Shown one piece after another: positions 36,404 through 46,259 of a stretch of 64,000 nt of DNA. Source of the stretch: Pedobacter alluvionis (GTDB lineage Bacteria > Bacteroidota > Bacteroidia > Sphingobacteriales > Sphingobacteriaceae); assembly GCF_003664035.1 (NCBI RefSeq), contig NZ_RCCK01000011.1:744001-808000 (forward strand), written 5' to 3'. The translations under genes and the position numbers were made by a program. Below the pieces are notes generated by a model. It did no database searches. It was not told where the DNA came from and saw only the letters and a program-made list of their open reading frames with translations. Within the stretch, counting starts at the first letter, position 1. Each line of letters starts with the position of its first letter.

Positions 36404-38050
36404 ATGTTACCTAAAATAAATTTCACAGAAACTAAGGCCTATAAGTATTTAGCCGATCATTTTATAGATATTAATCAAAAAAGCATTAAAGATCTTTTTA
36501 CTGAGGATGAAAATCGTTTCAATAAATTTTCTGTTTTTTTTGAGGATATCTTACTGGATTACAGCAAAAACCGCATCAGCGATGAAACATTAGCACTCTT
36601 AATTCAATTGGCACGCGAGTGTAAATTGGATGAGGCCATAAAATCGATGTATAACGGTGATAAGATTAATGAAACCGAAGACCGTTCGGTACTTCATATT
36701 GCCTTACGTAATTTAAGCAATACGCCAATTTTAGTTGATGGCAAAGATGTAATGCCCGAAGTAAATGCAGTATTGGCTAAAATGGAGAAATTTAGTAACA
36801 GCATCATCAGCGGTGAATGGAAAGGTTATACTGGCAAAGCCATTACTGATGTGGTAAATATTGGTATCGGTGGATCAGACCTTGGACCTGTAATGGTTAC
36901 TGAAGCTTTAAAACACTATAAAAACCATTTAAATATTCACTTTGTTTCGAACATTGATGGCACACACATCGCCGAAACTTTATCGGGATTAAATGCTGAA
37001 ACGACTTTATTCTTAGTTGCATCAAAAACTTTTACTACGCAAGAAACCATGACGAATGCACACTCTGCCCGTACCTGGTTTTTAGATAAAGGCGGCAAAG
37101 AAAGTGATATTGCTAAACACTTTGCAGCATTATCTACCAATTCCAAAGATGTTTCTGCTTTTGGCATCGATACCGAAAACATGTTTGAGTTTTGGGATTG
37201 GGTTGGCGGTCGTTACTCTTTATGGAGTGCTATCGGCTTATCAATCTCATTAAGTATAGGCTTCGATAATTTTAAAGAATTATTGGCTGGTGCCCATGCA
37301 ACTGATAACCACTTTAAAACTGCCGAATTTGAAAGTAACCTACCGGTAATATTAGGTTTGCTAGGCGTTTGGTATATCAATTTCTACAATGCAGAAACGC
37401 AGGTTATTTTACCTTACGACCAATATATGCATCGTTTTGCTGCTTATTTCCAACAGGGAGATATGGAGAGTAATGGCAAACATGTTGATAGAAACGGTAA
37501 TGAAGTTGACTATGAAACCGGACCGATTATCTGGGGCGAACCAGGCACAAATGGTCAGCATGCCTTTTATCAGTTAATTCATCAGGGTACGCGGATTATC
37601 CCTGCCGACTTTATTGCTCCGGCGCAGAGCTTAAACCCATTGGGCGATCATCATCCTATCTTATTATCGAATTTTTTTGCACAAACAGAAGCGTTAATGA
37701 ACGGTAAAACCGAAGAAGAAGTAACTGCCGAATTAAAGAAGGAAGGTAAATCTGATTCAGAAATTGAAAAAATTGCTCCATTTAAAGTATTCGAAGGCAA
37801 TCGTCCAACAAACTCAATATTGTTGAAAAAAGTAACTCCATATACTTTAGGTAGCTTAGTAGCCATTTACGAACATAAAATATTTGTTCAGGGAATTATC
37901 TGGAACATCTTTAGTTTCGATCAGTGGGGAGTAGAACTTGGCAAACAATTGGCCAAAAAGATTCTTCCCGAGTTAGCGGACAACGAAAAAGTTTCGAGCC
38001 ACGATAGTTCTACCAACGGCTTAATTAATCAATACAAAGCCTGGAGATAA
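36404..38050 (+). CDS. pgi: Glucose-6-phosphate isomerase
   Basis: The 548-residue glycolytic enzyme that interconverts glucose 6-phosphate and fructose 6-phosphate. Signatures are seen in order: [59 protein letters not shown] with the catalytic Glu/His region, and [10 protein letters not shown]. Length is that of the long bacterial/eukaryotic type. The gene is alone on the plus strand between a divergent NHL gene and the M16 pair. Confidence 0.97.
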   Translation: MLPKINFTETKAYKYLADHFIDINQKSIKDLFTEDENRFNKFSVFFEDILLDYSKNRISDETLALLIQLARECKLDEAIKSMYNGDKINETEDRSVLHIALRNLSNTPILVDGKDVMPEVNAVLAKMEKFSNSIISGEWKGYTGKAITDVVNIGIGGSDLGPVMVTEALKHYKNHLNIHFVSNIDGTHIAETLSGLNAETTLFLVASKTFTTQETMTNAHSARTWFLDKGGKESDIAKHFAALSTNSKDVSAFGIDTENMFEFWDWVGGRYSLWSAIGLSISLSIGFDNFKELLAGAHATDNHFKTAEFESNLPVILGLLGVWYINFYNAETQVILPYDQYMHRFAAYFQQGDMESNGKHVDRNGNEVDYETGPIIWGEPGTNGQHAFYQLIHQGTRIIPADFIAPAQSLNPLGDHHPILLSNFFAQTEALMNGKTEEEVTAELKKEGKSDSEIEKIAPFKVFEGNRPTNSILLKKVTPYTLGSLVAIYEHKIFVQGIIWNIFSFDQWGVELGKQLAKKILPELADNEKVSSHDSSTNGLINQYKAWR

Positions 38051-38060
38051 AATAAATATA

Positions 38061-38089
38061 AAAGCGAGTGTAAATGCTCGCTTTTTTTG
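38061..38089 (+). terminator. Terminator after pgi
   Basis: AGCGAG and CTCGCT pair around an eight-base loop and are followed by seven T. It starts 11 bases after the pgi stop codon. Confidence 0.88.
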
Positions 38090-38217
38090 TTTAAATCCAT
38101 AATTTAGGCCCGTTCTTATAATTGTTTCACGCTAGTGAAAAATCCAAATTAACTTATTAATAAAATAATTGCTCGCTTTCGCTTTTGATTATTTTTAATC
38201 ATTTAAAAAAACTACTA

Positions 38218-39531
38218 ATGAAAAAAAGAATTCTCTTTGCTTTGGCCATTTCCGGTCTGTGCTTAAGTGCTTCTGCCCAAAAAGTACAGTTTACGGAATT
38301 CGACCTGGACAATGGTCTCCATGTCATCCTACACCAGGATAAAACCGCTCCCGTTGTTGCCGTTTCGGTAATGTATCATGTTGGTTCTAAAGATGAAGAA
38401 ACCCAACGTACAGGCTTTGCCCATTTTTTTGAACATTTATTATTTGAAGGCTCCGATAACATTAAACGCGGTGAGTTTATGAAACTGGTAAGCAGTAATG
38501 GCGGACAGAACAATGCCAATACTTCTCAAGACCGTACTTTTTATTATGAACTTTTTCCATCAAACCAATTAGAACTCGGTTTATGGCTAGAAAGCGAAAG
38601 AATGTTGCACCCCGTAATTAACGAAGGTGGTGTAAAAACACAAAACGAGGTAGTAAAAGAAGAAAAACGTTTACGCATAGACAATGCGCCTTATGGAAAA
38701 TTTACAGAGAAAATTTTCAGCCATTTGTTTGATGGTCATCCCTACCGTTGGCAACCGATTGGTTCAATGGAGCACTTAGACGCGGCAAAACTGAGCGAGT
38801 TTATTGCTTTTTTTAAGAAATACTACGTGCCTAACAATGCCGTTTTAACCATTGCCGGCGATTTAGATGTAGAGAAGACCAAAGCTTTGGTAAAAGCTTA
38901 CTTTGCTGAAGTATCTAAAGGTGCGACGATTGTTCGTCAAGAATATAAATTACCGGAAATTACCAAAGAAATTATCGATACCGCTTACGATGCCAATATC
39001 CAGATCCCAGCCATCTTTGCCGCGTACCGCGTACCGGGTATGAAGAGTAGAGAGAGCAAGGTGTTGGGCATGATCAGCTCTATTTTATCAGAAGGTGGAA
39101 GCTCAAGATTAAGCACTAAAATGGTTGATCAAAAGAAAACAGCTTTACAGGTTGCTGCTTTTAACTATTCGCTTGAAGATTATGGTGCTTATATCACCCT
39201 GGCATTACCCAATAGTAATACACCACTTAATGATTTATTAAAAGACATTGATGAAGAAGTTTTACGCCTTCAAACCGATTTAATTAGCGAAAGCGACTAT
39301 AAAAAACTGCAGAATAAATTCGAAAACAACTATGTAAGTGCAAACAGTAAAATGTTGGGTGTTGCCGAAAATTTGGCCAATGGCTATACTTTCCATGATA
39401 AGGATACAAATGATATCAATAAGGAATTAGAGGTAATCAGGTCCATCACTCGTGAGGAAATCAGAGATGTTGCTAAAAAGTACCTGAGCAAAAACCAAAG
39501 AGTTGTATTGTATTACTTACCTAAGAAATAA
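38218..39531 (+). CDS. M16 family zinc peptidase, catalytic partner
   Basis: A periplasmic 437-residue peptidase of the pitrilysin/processing peptidase family. Signal peptide MKKRILFALAISGLCLSASAQ sets the start at 38218. The inverted zinc motif HxxEH is HFFEHLLFEG, with the third ligand glutamate about 75 residues later in NEVVKEEKR. Family features YVPNNAVLTIAGD and LSEGGSSRLS follow. It probably works with the non-catalytic partner encoded 32 bases downstream. Confidence 0.92.
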   Translation: MKKRILFALAISGLCLSASAQKVQFTEFDLDNGLHVILHQDKTAPVVAVSVMYHVGSKDEETQRTGFAHFFEHLLFEGSDNIKRGEFMKLVSSNGGQNNANTSQDRTFYYELFPSNQLELGLWLESERMLHPVINEGGVKTQNEVVKEEKRLRIDNAPYGKFTEKIFSHLFDGHPYRWQPIGSMEHLDAAKLSEFIAFFKKYYVPNNAVLTIAGDLDVEKTKALVKAYFAEVSKGATIVRQEYKLPEITKEIIDTAYDANIQIPAIFAAYRVPGMKSRESKVLGMISSILSEGGSSRLSTKMVDQKKTALQVAAFNYSLEDYGAYITLALPNSNTPLNDLLKDIDEEVLRLQTDLISESDYKKLQNKFENNYVSANSKMLGVAENLANGYTFHDKDTNDINKELEVIRSITREEIRDVAKKYLSKNQRVVLYYLPKK

Positions 39532-39563
39532 GCTGACCGCTTTTCATTTTAATTATTAAAAAC

Positions 39564-41642
39564 ATGAAAAAATTATTCATTATAGCTGCAGTTTCCTTAT
39601 TGGCTCAAGGCATTTCAGCACAAACTATAGATCGGAGCCATAAACCAAAAGCAGGTCCGGCACCCGTTATTACTGTTGGCGATCCTGTTATTTATAAATT
39701 AGCAAACGGCATCACCATCCTGGTAGTAGAAAACCATAAGCTACCTAAAGTATCAGCAAGTTACAGTATAGATGCAGGCCCCATTACCGAAGGTGCAAAA
39801 GCGGGCGTAGTGAGCTTAATGGGTAGTATGCTAAACGAGGGAACCACAACTAAAACAAAGGCACAATTTGACGAAGCGGTAGATCAGCTGGGTGCTGATG
39901 TAAGCGCAGGTGCAAGTGGTGGTTCGGTATCGGCCCTAACCCGTTACTTCCCTCAGGCATTTGCCCTAATGACCGAAAGCATCCGTAAACCTGCTTTTCC
40001 AGCAGAATCTTTTGAAAAATTAAAGTCTCAGGCCATTACTGGATTAAAATCCAACGAGAAAAGTGCAAAAGCCATTTCGGCACGTGTGGTAAATGCTTTA
40101 GCTTATGGCAAAAACCACCCTTATGGCGAATTCGAAACCGAAGCTTCTCTAAATGGAATTACTTTAGATGATGTTAAAACAGCTTATAAAAAATACATTA
40201 CCCCATCAAGAGGTTACTTAACCTTTGTTGGCGATATTAAGCCGGAAGCAGCAAAAGCATTGGCAGAGAAAGCTTTTGGCGATTGGAAAGGAACAGCTTT
40301 AAGCTTACCGGCATTGACCAAAGTTGCTAATCCTGCCAAAACAGAAGTGGATATCATCAATGTGGGCAACGCTGTTCAATCAGAAATTACAGTGGTAAAC
40401 CTAATCGACTTGCCAATGAGCAGTCCTGATTATTTCCCGGTTTTATTGGCAAACCAGATTTTAGGTGGCGGCTCTGAATCGAGATTATTTGGCAACCTTC
40501 GTGAGAAACATGGTTTTACTTATGGTGCATATTCAAGCACTGGCTCAGGTCGTTTCCAATCTAAATTTTCAGCCAATGCAGCTGTCAGAAACGAAAAAGT
40601 GGATAGTGCGGTAGTAGAATTTTTAAGAGAAATTAACACCATCCGTACCACAAAGGTTACTCCTGATGAATTACAGAATGCAAAAAATCTTTTCAATGGA
40701 TCATTTGCACTAGGCTTAGAAAATCCAGCGCGTACAGCAGGCTTCGCGAGCAATATCTTAATTAATAACTTACCTAAAGATTTTTACCGCACTTATCTAC
40801 AAAAGATTAATGCGGTAACTACAGATGATATTTTAAGGGTAGCTAAAAAATATTACTATCACGACAATACACGTATTGTTATTGTGGGCAAAACCGATGC
40901 ATTTGCAACAGGCTTAACTAAAGCAGGCTTTGAAACACAGATTTACGATAACTATGCAAATCCGGTGAAAGCAACCGAAACTGCTACCGCACCAACAGCT
41001 GCACCTGCAGAAATTATCAGAAACTACATTAAAGCCATTGGTGGTGAAGAAGCTATTAAAAAAATCACTTCATTACAGCAAAATGGTGAAATGGAAATGC
41101 AAGGTCAAAAGCTTGCCGTTACCATTAAAAATATGGCACCAAACTTAAGCAGCATGGAAATTTCTATGGGTGGCCAAACTGCGATGAAACAGGTTTACAA
41201 TGGTAAAACAGGATATGCAATGCAAATGGGCCAAAAAGCTGAATTAACTGGTGATGATCTGGCTGAAAGGAAAGATGATAAAGGTTATGGTACTCAACTG
41301 TACTATGCAACTGACGGAACGAAAATTGAAACAGCCGGGACAGCGAGAGTAGGTACAGCCGATGCTTTTAAATTAAATATCACTACTCCATCGGGCAAAA
41401 AGAAAACTGAATACTACGACACCAAATCGGGTTTGCTTTTAAAAGATGAAAGTACCACGACCAAAGGTGGGGCTGAAATTAGTCAGTCTACTGAATATTC
41501 AAACTACAAAAAAGTAGGTGATGTATTATTTCCATTTACCTTAACTCAATCGGTGGCAAGCCCCCAAGGTTCTCAGGAGTTTTCGGTTGTAATCAAAGAC
41601 ATTAAAATCAATCCACCTTTAAAGGCCGAAGATTTTAACTAG
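39564..41642 (+). CDS. M16 family peptidase-like partner, zinc motif absent, with C-terminal extra domain
   Basis: A 692-residue exported protein (signal ending GISAQ). Residues about 40-450 form two M16 lobes but the HxxEH site is replaced by AGVVSLMGSMLNEG, so it is a pseudo-peptidase, while FGNLREKHGFTYGAYSS keeps the conserved R/Y region. From about 475 an Ala/Thr-rich linker leads to a beta-rich domain (about 485-692) with TGDDLAERKDDKGYG and KKTEYYDTKSGLLL, resembling LolA/outer membrane lipoprotein-sorting folds. It follows the catalytic partner, and a terminator closes the pair. Confidence 0.88.
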   Translation: MKKLFIIAAVSLLAQGISAQTIDRSHKPKAGPAPVITVGDPVIYKLANGITILVVENHKLPKVSASYSIDAGPITEGAKAGVVSLMGSMLNEGTTTKTKAQFDEAVDQLGADVSAGASGGSVSALTRYFPQAFALMTESIRKPAFPAESFEKLKSQAITGLKSNEKSAKAISARVVNALAYGKNHPYGEFETEASLNGITLDDVKTAYKKYITPSRGYLTFVGDIKPEAAKALAEKAFGDWKGTALSLPALTKVANPAKTEVDIINVGNAVQSEITVVNLIDLPMSSPDYFPVLLANQILGGGSESRLFGNLREKHGFTYGAYSSTGSGRFQSKFSANAAVRNEKVDSAVVEFLREINTIRTTKVTPDELQNAKNLFNGSFALGLENPARTAGFASNILINNLPKDFYRTYLQKINAVTTDDILRVAKKYYYHDNTRIVIVGKTDAFATGLTKAGFETQIYDNYANPVKATETATAPTAAPAEIIRNYIKAIGGEEAIKKITSLQQNGEMEMQGQKLAVTIKNMAPNLSSMEISMGGQTAMKQVYNGKTGYAMQMGQKAELTGDDLAERKDDKGYGTQLYYATDGTKIETAGTARVGTADAFKLNITTPSGKKKTEYYDTKSGLLLKDESTTTKGGAEISQSTEYSNYKKVGDVLFPFTLTQSVASPQGSQEFSVVIKDIKINPPLKAEDFN

Positions 41643-41664
41643 GTTTTAGACAAAATTTATCTTG

Positions 41665-41702
41665 AAAGCCGTCCTGATGTAAAATCGGGACGGCTTTTTT
41701 TT
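41665..41702 (+). terminator. Terminator after the M16 pair
   Basis: GCCGTCC and GGACGGC pair around a GC-poor loop and are followed by eight T. It lies 25 bases after the stop codon. Confidence 0.9.
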
Positions 41703-41936
41703 GTGTTTTTTTTATCCCGCAGGCAACCAATCTTTAGAAAGCTACGTAACGATTAAGATTTCAGCAAAAATTACATGAAAAACTATGCTTATTTCAAAAA
41801 CAGTTATGCTTTTCAAACAAACAGAACATAAATTTTTAAAACCGGCCATCGCCATAAAAATTTCAGTTGCACCGCAATCGAGCATGAGGACATAGAAATG
41901 AATCTACCACCAATTTTAACCTTAATTTAAATATCT

Positions 41937-42299
41937 ATGAAAAAACAAAATTCAATCTTTCTATTAGCTGCAATTACTGCCTTACTTTTTGCCTGTTCTA
42001 AAAGACAGGCTGAGGAATTAAAACCAGCAGCCCCTACGGGCCCAACAGCTGTTACCACTGCCAATGTAACCTATACCAATTTTGCAGGTGCGCTTTTCCA
42101 AACCAAATGCAATAGCTGCCATGGTCCAAACGGCGCGCTTAAATCCGTATGGTTATTTAATGGCCTTGCCTCTATAAAAAATGATACACGCGTAGCGAAT
42201 GCTGTTCTGGTTACCAAAACAATGCCTAAAGGTGGTTCTTTGACCGCGAACGAAAGAGAATTATTACAAGCCTGGGTTGATAAAGGCATGCCAGAATAA
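41937..42299 (+). CDS. Small c-type cytochrome-like lipoprotein
   Basis: A 120-residue lipoprotein: signal LAAITALLFACSKR, lipidated Cys near 20. One heme-attachment motif, CNSCHGPNG, lies at about 58-66, and KTMPKGGSLTANERELLQAW supplies a possible methionine ligand and the last helix of a class I cytochrome fold. It leads a probable three-gene unit with a YceI protein and a DUF5777 barrel. It may be a periplasmic electron carrier for an unknown pathway. Confidence 0.82.
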   Translation: MKKQNSIFLLAAITALLFACSKRQAEELKPAAPTGPTAVTTANVTYTNFAGALFQTKCNSCHGPNGALKSVWLFNGLASIKNDTRVANAVLVTKTMPKGGSLTANERELLQAWVDKGMPE

Positions 42300-42356
42300 C
42301 AAATAAGGATTAACGCTAATCAGATGGTTCTATTAAAAATTTAAATAAATACACCA

Positions 42357-42899
42357 ATGCAAAAACTATTTTTCACCTTAATAGCCTTGTTATTGTGCAC
42401 AGGTATAAAAGCGCAAATATGGGTTAGTAAAAGCGTAACTTCTTCATTTTTCTCTTCCACACCTGTAGAAGATATCGATGCACAGAGTAAAACAGGTGCT
42501 TCAGCGCTTAATATCAAAACCAACGATATCATTTTCAAAATCAACAATACTTCTTTTCAGTTTAAGAAAAAACTGATGCAGGAGCATTTTAACGAAAATT
42601 ATATGGAGAGCGATAAGTTCCCAACTTCTGATTTTAAAGGAAAAATTGTAGAACAGATCGATTTTTCAAAACCTGGTACTTATCCCGTTACGGTTAAGGG
42701 TAACCTGCAGATCCATGGCGTAACCAAAGAATATACAACAAAAGGATCGTTAGTAATTACCGGCGATGAGATAAAAGCTACTTCTACATTTAATGTAAAA
42801 CTGGCCGATCATGGTATCAAAATCCCAACGATCGTTTTTAAACAGATTGCAGAAACCATACAGGTAAAAATGACTGCTATTTATCAACCCAAAAAATAA
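42357..42899 (+). CDS. YceI family periplasmic protein
   Basis: A 180-residue exported protein (signal ending CTGIKAQ). YceI proteins form a lipocalin-like barrel that can hold a polyprenyl quinone or similar lipid. The family pattern is seen in NENYMESDKFPTSDFKGKI and VKGNLQIHGVTKEYTTKGSL (as LQIHGVTKEY), and a late ADHGIKIPTIVFKQIAE. It lies between the cytochrome and the DUF5777 gene, 57 and 5 bases apart, which suggests a shared redox or lipid role. Confidence 0.87.
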   Translation: MQKLFFTLIALLLCTGIKAQIWVSKSVTSSFFSSTPVEDIDAQSKTGASALNIKTNDIIFKINNTSFQFKKKLMQEHFNENYMESDKFPTSDFKGKIVEQIDFSKPGTYPVTVKGNLQIHGVTKEYTTKGSLVITGDEIKATSTFNVKLADHGIKIPTIVFKQIAETIQVKMTAIYQPKK

Positions 42900-42904
42900 A
42901 ATTT

Positions 42905-43852
42905 ATGAAATTTCGTCTAAAATCTCTTTTATACCTATCTATTACCCTCTTGCCTACTTTAGCTTTTGCACAAGATTCGCTCGAAAAAGCATTGCAAATG
43001 CCTGCTGAAAAAAAGAATGTACAGGCTACTTTTAAGGCAACCAAACTGATCAACATCCAAACCAATGAAACCATTTATAAAAATGAACTGGATTTTAGGG
43101 TAGATCACCGTTTTGGTGATATTGCGGGTAGTGCAGGTGGTACCAAAAACTTTTTTGGGCTGGATCAATCAACAGATATCCGAATTGGCTTTGAATACGG
43201 AATCAGTGATAGGTTTTCCGTTGGTTTATCAAGGGCAAAAGGAGCCGGTGTGGTAACACAGCTTTACGAAGGGAATTTAAAATACCGTTTACTGGAGCAA
43301 ACCGCTGATGATAAAGTGCCTGTTGCAGTAACCTTATTCGGCAGTACTACCCTTTCGGCAGCGAAAGCTTCAACCGACCCCACCGCTGCAAATGCATTTA
43401 GCGAATTCCAGGATCGCTTAACTTATGTGGTTCAAGCCGTAATTGCCCGTAAGTTTAATTCAAACTTTTCAATGCTGGTAATGCCATCGTATGTACACCG
43501 CAATTTTACTGTTTTTGGTGATCAAAACGATATGCTTGCCTTGTCGGTTGGTGGTCGTATCAAAATTACCAAACGCATGGCTTTTGTAGCCGATTATACC
43601 ATTCCATTCAGGGATAAAAATAAAGAAGCTTATCTCGAAAGCACATTGGGAACGAAATATTACAAAACGCTTGGTGCCGGACTTGAGTTTGAAACCGGAG
43701 GGCATATTTTTCACCTCAATTTCACCAATGCCACAGCAATACAGGAATCGCAGTTTATTACCGATACGAATACTTCGTGGCTTAAAGGGCAATACCGCTG
43801 GGGCTTTAGTATAGCACGTAGGTTTTCTTTTGATAAGAAAAAAGCAAAATAG
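42905..43852 (+). CDS. DUF5777 family outer membrane beta-barrel protein
   Basis: A 315-residue exported protein (signal ending TLAFAQ) of beta-strand pattern. KNELDFRVDHRFGDIAGSAGG (as ELDFRVDHRFGDIAG), RIGFEYGISDRFSVGLSR and VMPSYVHRNF resemble DUF5777 proteins. Function is unknown. It begins 5 bases after the YceI stop and ends the trio. The last strand closes with RRFSFDKKKAK, not a phenylalanine, so the barrel end is not the usual BAM signal. Confidence 0.8.
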   Translation: MKFRLKSLLYLSITLLPTLAFAQDSLEKALQMPAEKKNVQATFKATKLINIQTNETIYKNELDFRVDHRFGDIAGSAGGTKNFFGLDQSTDIRIGFEYGISDRFSVGLSRAKGAGVVTQLYEGNLKYRLLEQTADDKVPVAVTLFGSTTLSAAKASTDPTAANAFSEFQDRLTYVVQAVIARKFNSNFSMLVMPSYVHRNFTVFGDQNDMLALSVGGRIKITKRMAFVADYTIPFRDKNKEAYLESTLGTKYYKTLGAGLEFETGGHIFHLNFTNATAIQESQFITDTNTSWLKGQYRWGFSIARRFSFDKKKAK

Positions 43853-43931
43853 ATCAGATTCAACCAAAGTTTATCCGCTTACTGTTTCAGGAAACACATT
43901 TACCGCAACAGCTTAAGCTTTTGTTTTTAAG

Positions 43932-43964
43932 AAAAAAGCAGTGCCAATTGGTACTGCTTTTTTT
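43932..43964. terminator. Bidirectional terminator between convergent genes
   Basis: AGCAGTGCC and GGTACTGCT pair around AATT with one mismatch. A tracts and T tracts flank both sides, so it can end transcription from the DUF5777 gene and from the opposite ABC permease gene. Confidence 0.85.
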
Positions 43965-43980
43965 ATGATTATGATTATGA

Positions 43981-45123
43981 TTAAACGGTTACGTTCTGGC
44001 CTTTTACATCAAAAGCATCGCGTAAACCTATGGCAAGTACATTAAAGGCATATACCGTAAACATAATGGCTAAACCGGGCAAAACGGCGAGATAAGCTGC
44101 ATCCATAATAATATAACCATAATGTTCTTTAATCATGCTTCCCCAGCTTGGCATGGGTGGTTGTGCACCAAAGCCTAAAAAGCTCAAGCCGGTTTCTAAC
44201 AATATAGCAGAAGCAAAATTGGACGAGGCCACAACTAAAATCGGACCAGCGATATTTGGCAATATGTGTTTGATAATGGTTCGGCTGGTGCTAAAACCTA
44301 AGGCCCTGGCAGCTTCAACAAACTCTACTTCTTTTAAAGCCATCACCTGCCCACGCACCAATCGGGCTACATCTACCCAGGTTGATAAACCAACTGCAAT
44401 AAAGATCTGCCAAAAGCCTTTCCCCAAAGCGAAAGATATCGCAATAACGAGCAGCAATGACGGTAGCGACCAAACGACATTCATAAACCAACTGATGGCT
44501 GCATCTACGCGGCCACCAAAATAACCCGCAATGGCTCCTAAACTCACGCCAATAAAAAGAGAGATGAGAACCGCCATTAAACCCACCGATAATGAAACGC
44601 GAATGCCTAAAATCAACCGGCTTAATAAATCCCGGCCATAAATATCAGTTCCTAAAATATAGGTGTGTGTATAGATGTTATTTTCTTCGAAGAGCGCTTG
44701 TGGTGTTCCTATTTTTGAAGGTAAAACACAACTTGGACATAAATCTTTCAGTTCATACCTGGTTTCCTTGGCTTTTTCATCCTCGCCAATATATTCCTGC
44801 ACAAAAACATCTTTATCTTTTATCTGGTAAGAAGTTATCGGGATGCTTTTAAAACTTGGTGTCTGCCCATTCAACATCCGCTCAAAAAAGTTAAGCTTTT
44901 CTATTTTAGGTTTCCGGCTGATAATTAAAAATGTAAATGTACTACCCGGTTTCTTTTTATTTAATTGAAGAATCTGAACATTTGCATTTGGAGAATCGTC
45001 TGGCATAATTAAATAGCCCAAAACACCCATCAGCATTAATAGCAAGATAAAGATCAGCCCGCTGAAGGCCAGCTTATTCCGCTTAAACTTTAACCATACT
45101 TTCTTTGACGGGCTATTATCCAT
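43981..45123 (-). CDS. OppC/DppC-type ABC transporter permease with a large periplasmic insert
   Basis: A 380-residue permease. After the first helix (about 18-36) about 105 extra residues precede the DppC core; the core has GTDIYGRDLLSRLILGIRVS and the EAA loop EAARALGFSTSRTIIKHILPN, given in parts, then ETGLSFLGFGAQPPMPSWG. The family imports peptides, nickel or similar substrates. No binding protein, OppB or ATPase gene lies nearby, so the other parts must be elsewhere. It overlaps the GT2 gene by one base. Confidence 0.87.
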   Translation of the reverse strand: MDNSPSKKVWLKFKRNKLAFSGLIFILLLMLMGVLGYLIMPDDSPNANVQILQLNKKKPGSTFTFLIISRKPKIEKLNFFERMLNGQTPSFKSIPITSYQIKDKDVFVQEYIGEDEKAKETRYELKDLCPSCVLPSKIGTPQALFEENNIYTHTYILGTDIYGRDLLSRLILGIRVSLSVGLMAVLISLFIGVSLGAIAGYFGGRVDAAISWFMNVVWSLPSLLLVIAISFALGKGFWQIFIAVGLSTWVDVARLVRGQVMALKEVEFVEAARALGFSTSRTIIKHILPNIAGPILVVASSNFASAILLETGLSFLGFGAQPPMPSWGSMIKEHYGYIIMDAAYLAVLPGLAIMFTVYAFNVLAIGLRDAFDVKGQNVTV

Positions 45124-46259
45124 TACCTAACCATTCTGCCTTTCCAATTGTATTTGCCACTGTTGCCGGCAATGCCGATGTACACCATGTAAATTACATG
45201 CAGTACATTTAAAACAGGTATTAAAATAAGTAAACTGCGCCTTTTGGCAAAGCCGGTTACATCCCATAAAAATAATGTTTCTAAAACCATTTTAACCAAT
45301 AATTGATAAAATGTAATGGTTAAAAACCCTGGAATAAAAAATCCGGTGATAAAATTTGTAAGAATAGAAAGGTTAAAGATCCAAATCAACACCCCCAAAA
45401 CAATAATTGCCTTGTTTTTATAACGGGTACTCTTTGAAGCCCAACGTTTGCGTTGCTGTATAAACGAGCCTAAGGTTTCTTTTGCATGAGTGTACACAAT
45501 GGCTTCTCTATTTTTAAGGAAACCAATCTGATCTGGATATCTGGCGGCAATTTTATGCAACAGCAGCTCATCATCGCCTGATGCCAGATCATCTATTCCC
45601 TGAAAGCCACCAACTTCATAAAAAGTTGTTTTTTCGTAGGCCAAATTTGCACCATTACAAGTAGATGGCTGTTTGTTTCCTATAGTAGATGCCCCTAAGC
45701 CAATAAGATAAAGAAATTCCAAGGACTGTAATCGCTCAAAGAAACTTTTCTCCTGAAAATAAGCTACGGGTGAAGAAATCATTTTATAGTTTTTCTGCTC
45801 GTATAGGTTTACAATGGTAACCAGCCAATTCTGCCCCATCCTGCAATCCGCATCAGTGGTAATGATCAGATCGCCGGAGCAGGTGCCAATAGCTGTTTGT
45901 ATTGCTTTCTTCTTATACGAGTTTAATGCCCTATTCTCGTTTAACTTAATTAGTTTCACATTACTGTCGGCATAGCTTAACACAATTTCTGCCGTTCTAT
46001 CAGTAGAATGGTCATCAATAATAATAATTTCTGTTAAAGCTTTAGGATATTGTTGAGCAATCAGGTCATTAATTGTTTTATCGATATTCTCTTCCTCATC
46101 CCTTGCAGCAACGATAATAGAAACTTTGGTTCGGGGATCAGATTTTTGTGGCATAAAATAGACCAAGTTATGCCATCCTCTGATAAAATTAAGCACTAAA
46201 AAACCATAAATTAAGGTTAAAGCAGCAGATATAAGACTAATTAGATTTAAGATTTCCAA
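45123..46259 (-). CDS. Family 2 glycosyltransferase, membrane-bound
   Basis: A 378-residue GT2 enzyme with one N-terminal helix, a catalytic domain about 45-265 and three C-terminal helices. SIIVAARDEEENIDKTI, EIIIIDDHSTDRTAEI, ITTDADCRMG (DxD) and SGDDELLLHKIA are typical, and QQRKRWASKS gives the (Q/R)xxRW motif of processive enzymes. It would transfer sugars to a lipid or polysaccharide on the inner membrane. The start is TTG at 46259, inside the preceding gene by 23 bases; it ends on the ABC permease start, so the three genes are coupled. Confidence 0.88.
   Translation of the reverse strand: MEILNLISLISAALTLIYGFLVLNFIRGWHNLVYFMPQKSDPRTKVSIIVAARDEEENIDKTINDLIAQQYPKALTEIIIIDDHSTDRTAEIVLSYADSNVKLIKLNENRALNSYKKKAIQTAIGTCSGDLIITTDADCRMGQNWLVTIVNLYEQKNYKMISSPVAYFQEKSFFERLQSLEFLYLIGLGASTIGNKQPSTCNGANLAYEKTTFYEVGGFQGIDDLASGDDELLLHKIAARYPDQIGFLKNREAIVYTHAKETLGSFIQQRKRWASKSTRYKNKAIIVLGVLIWIFNLSILTNFITGFFIPGFLTITFYQLLVKMVLETLFLWDVTGFAKRRSLLILIPVLNVLHVIYMVYIGIAGNSGKYNWKGRMVR

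Noticed and set aside
43981..45123. Complete peptide ABC transporter operon
   Set aside because: Only one permease is present; adjacent genes encode a glycosyltransferase and a UPF0104 protein.
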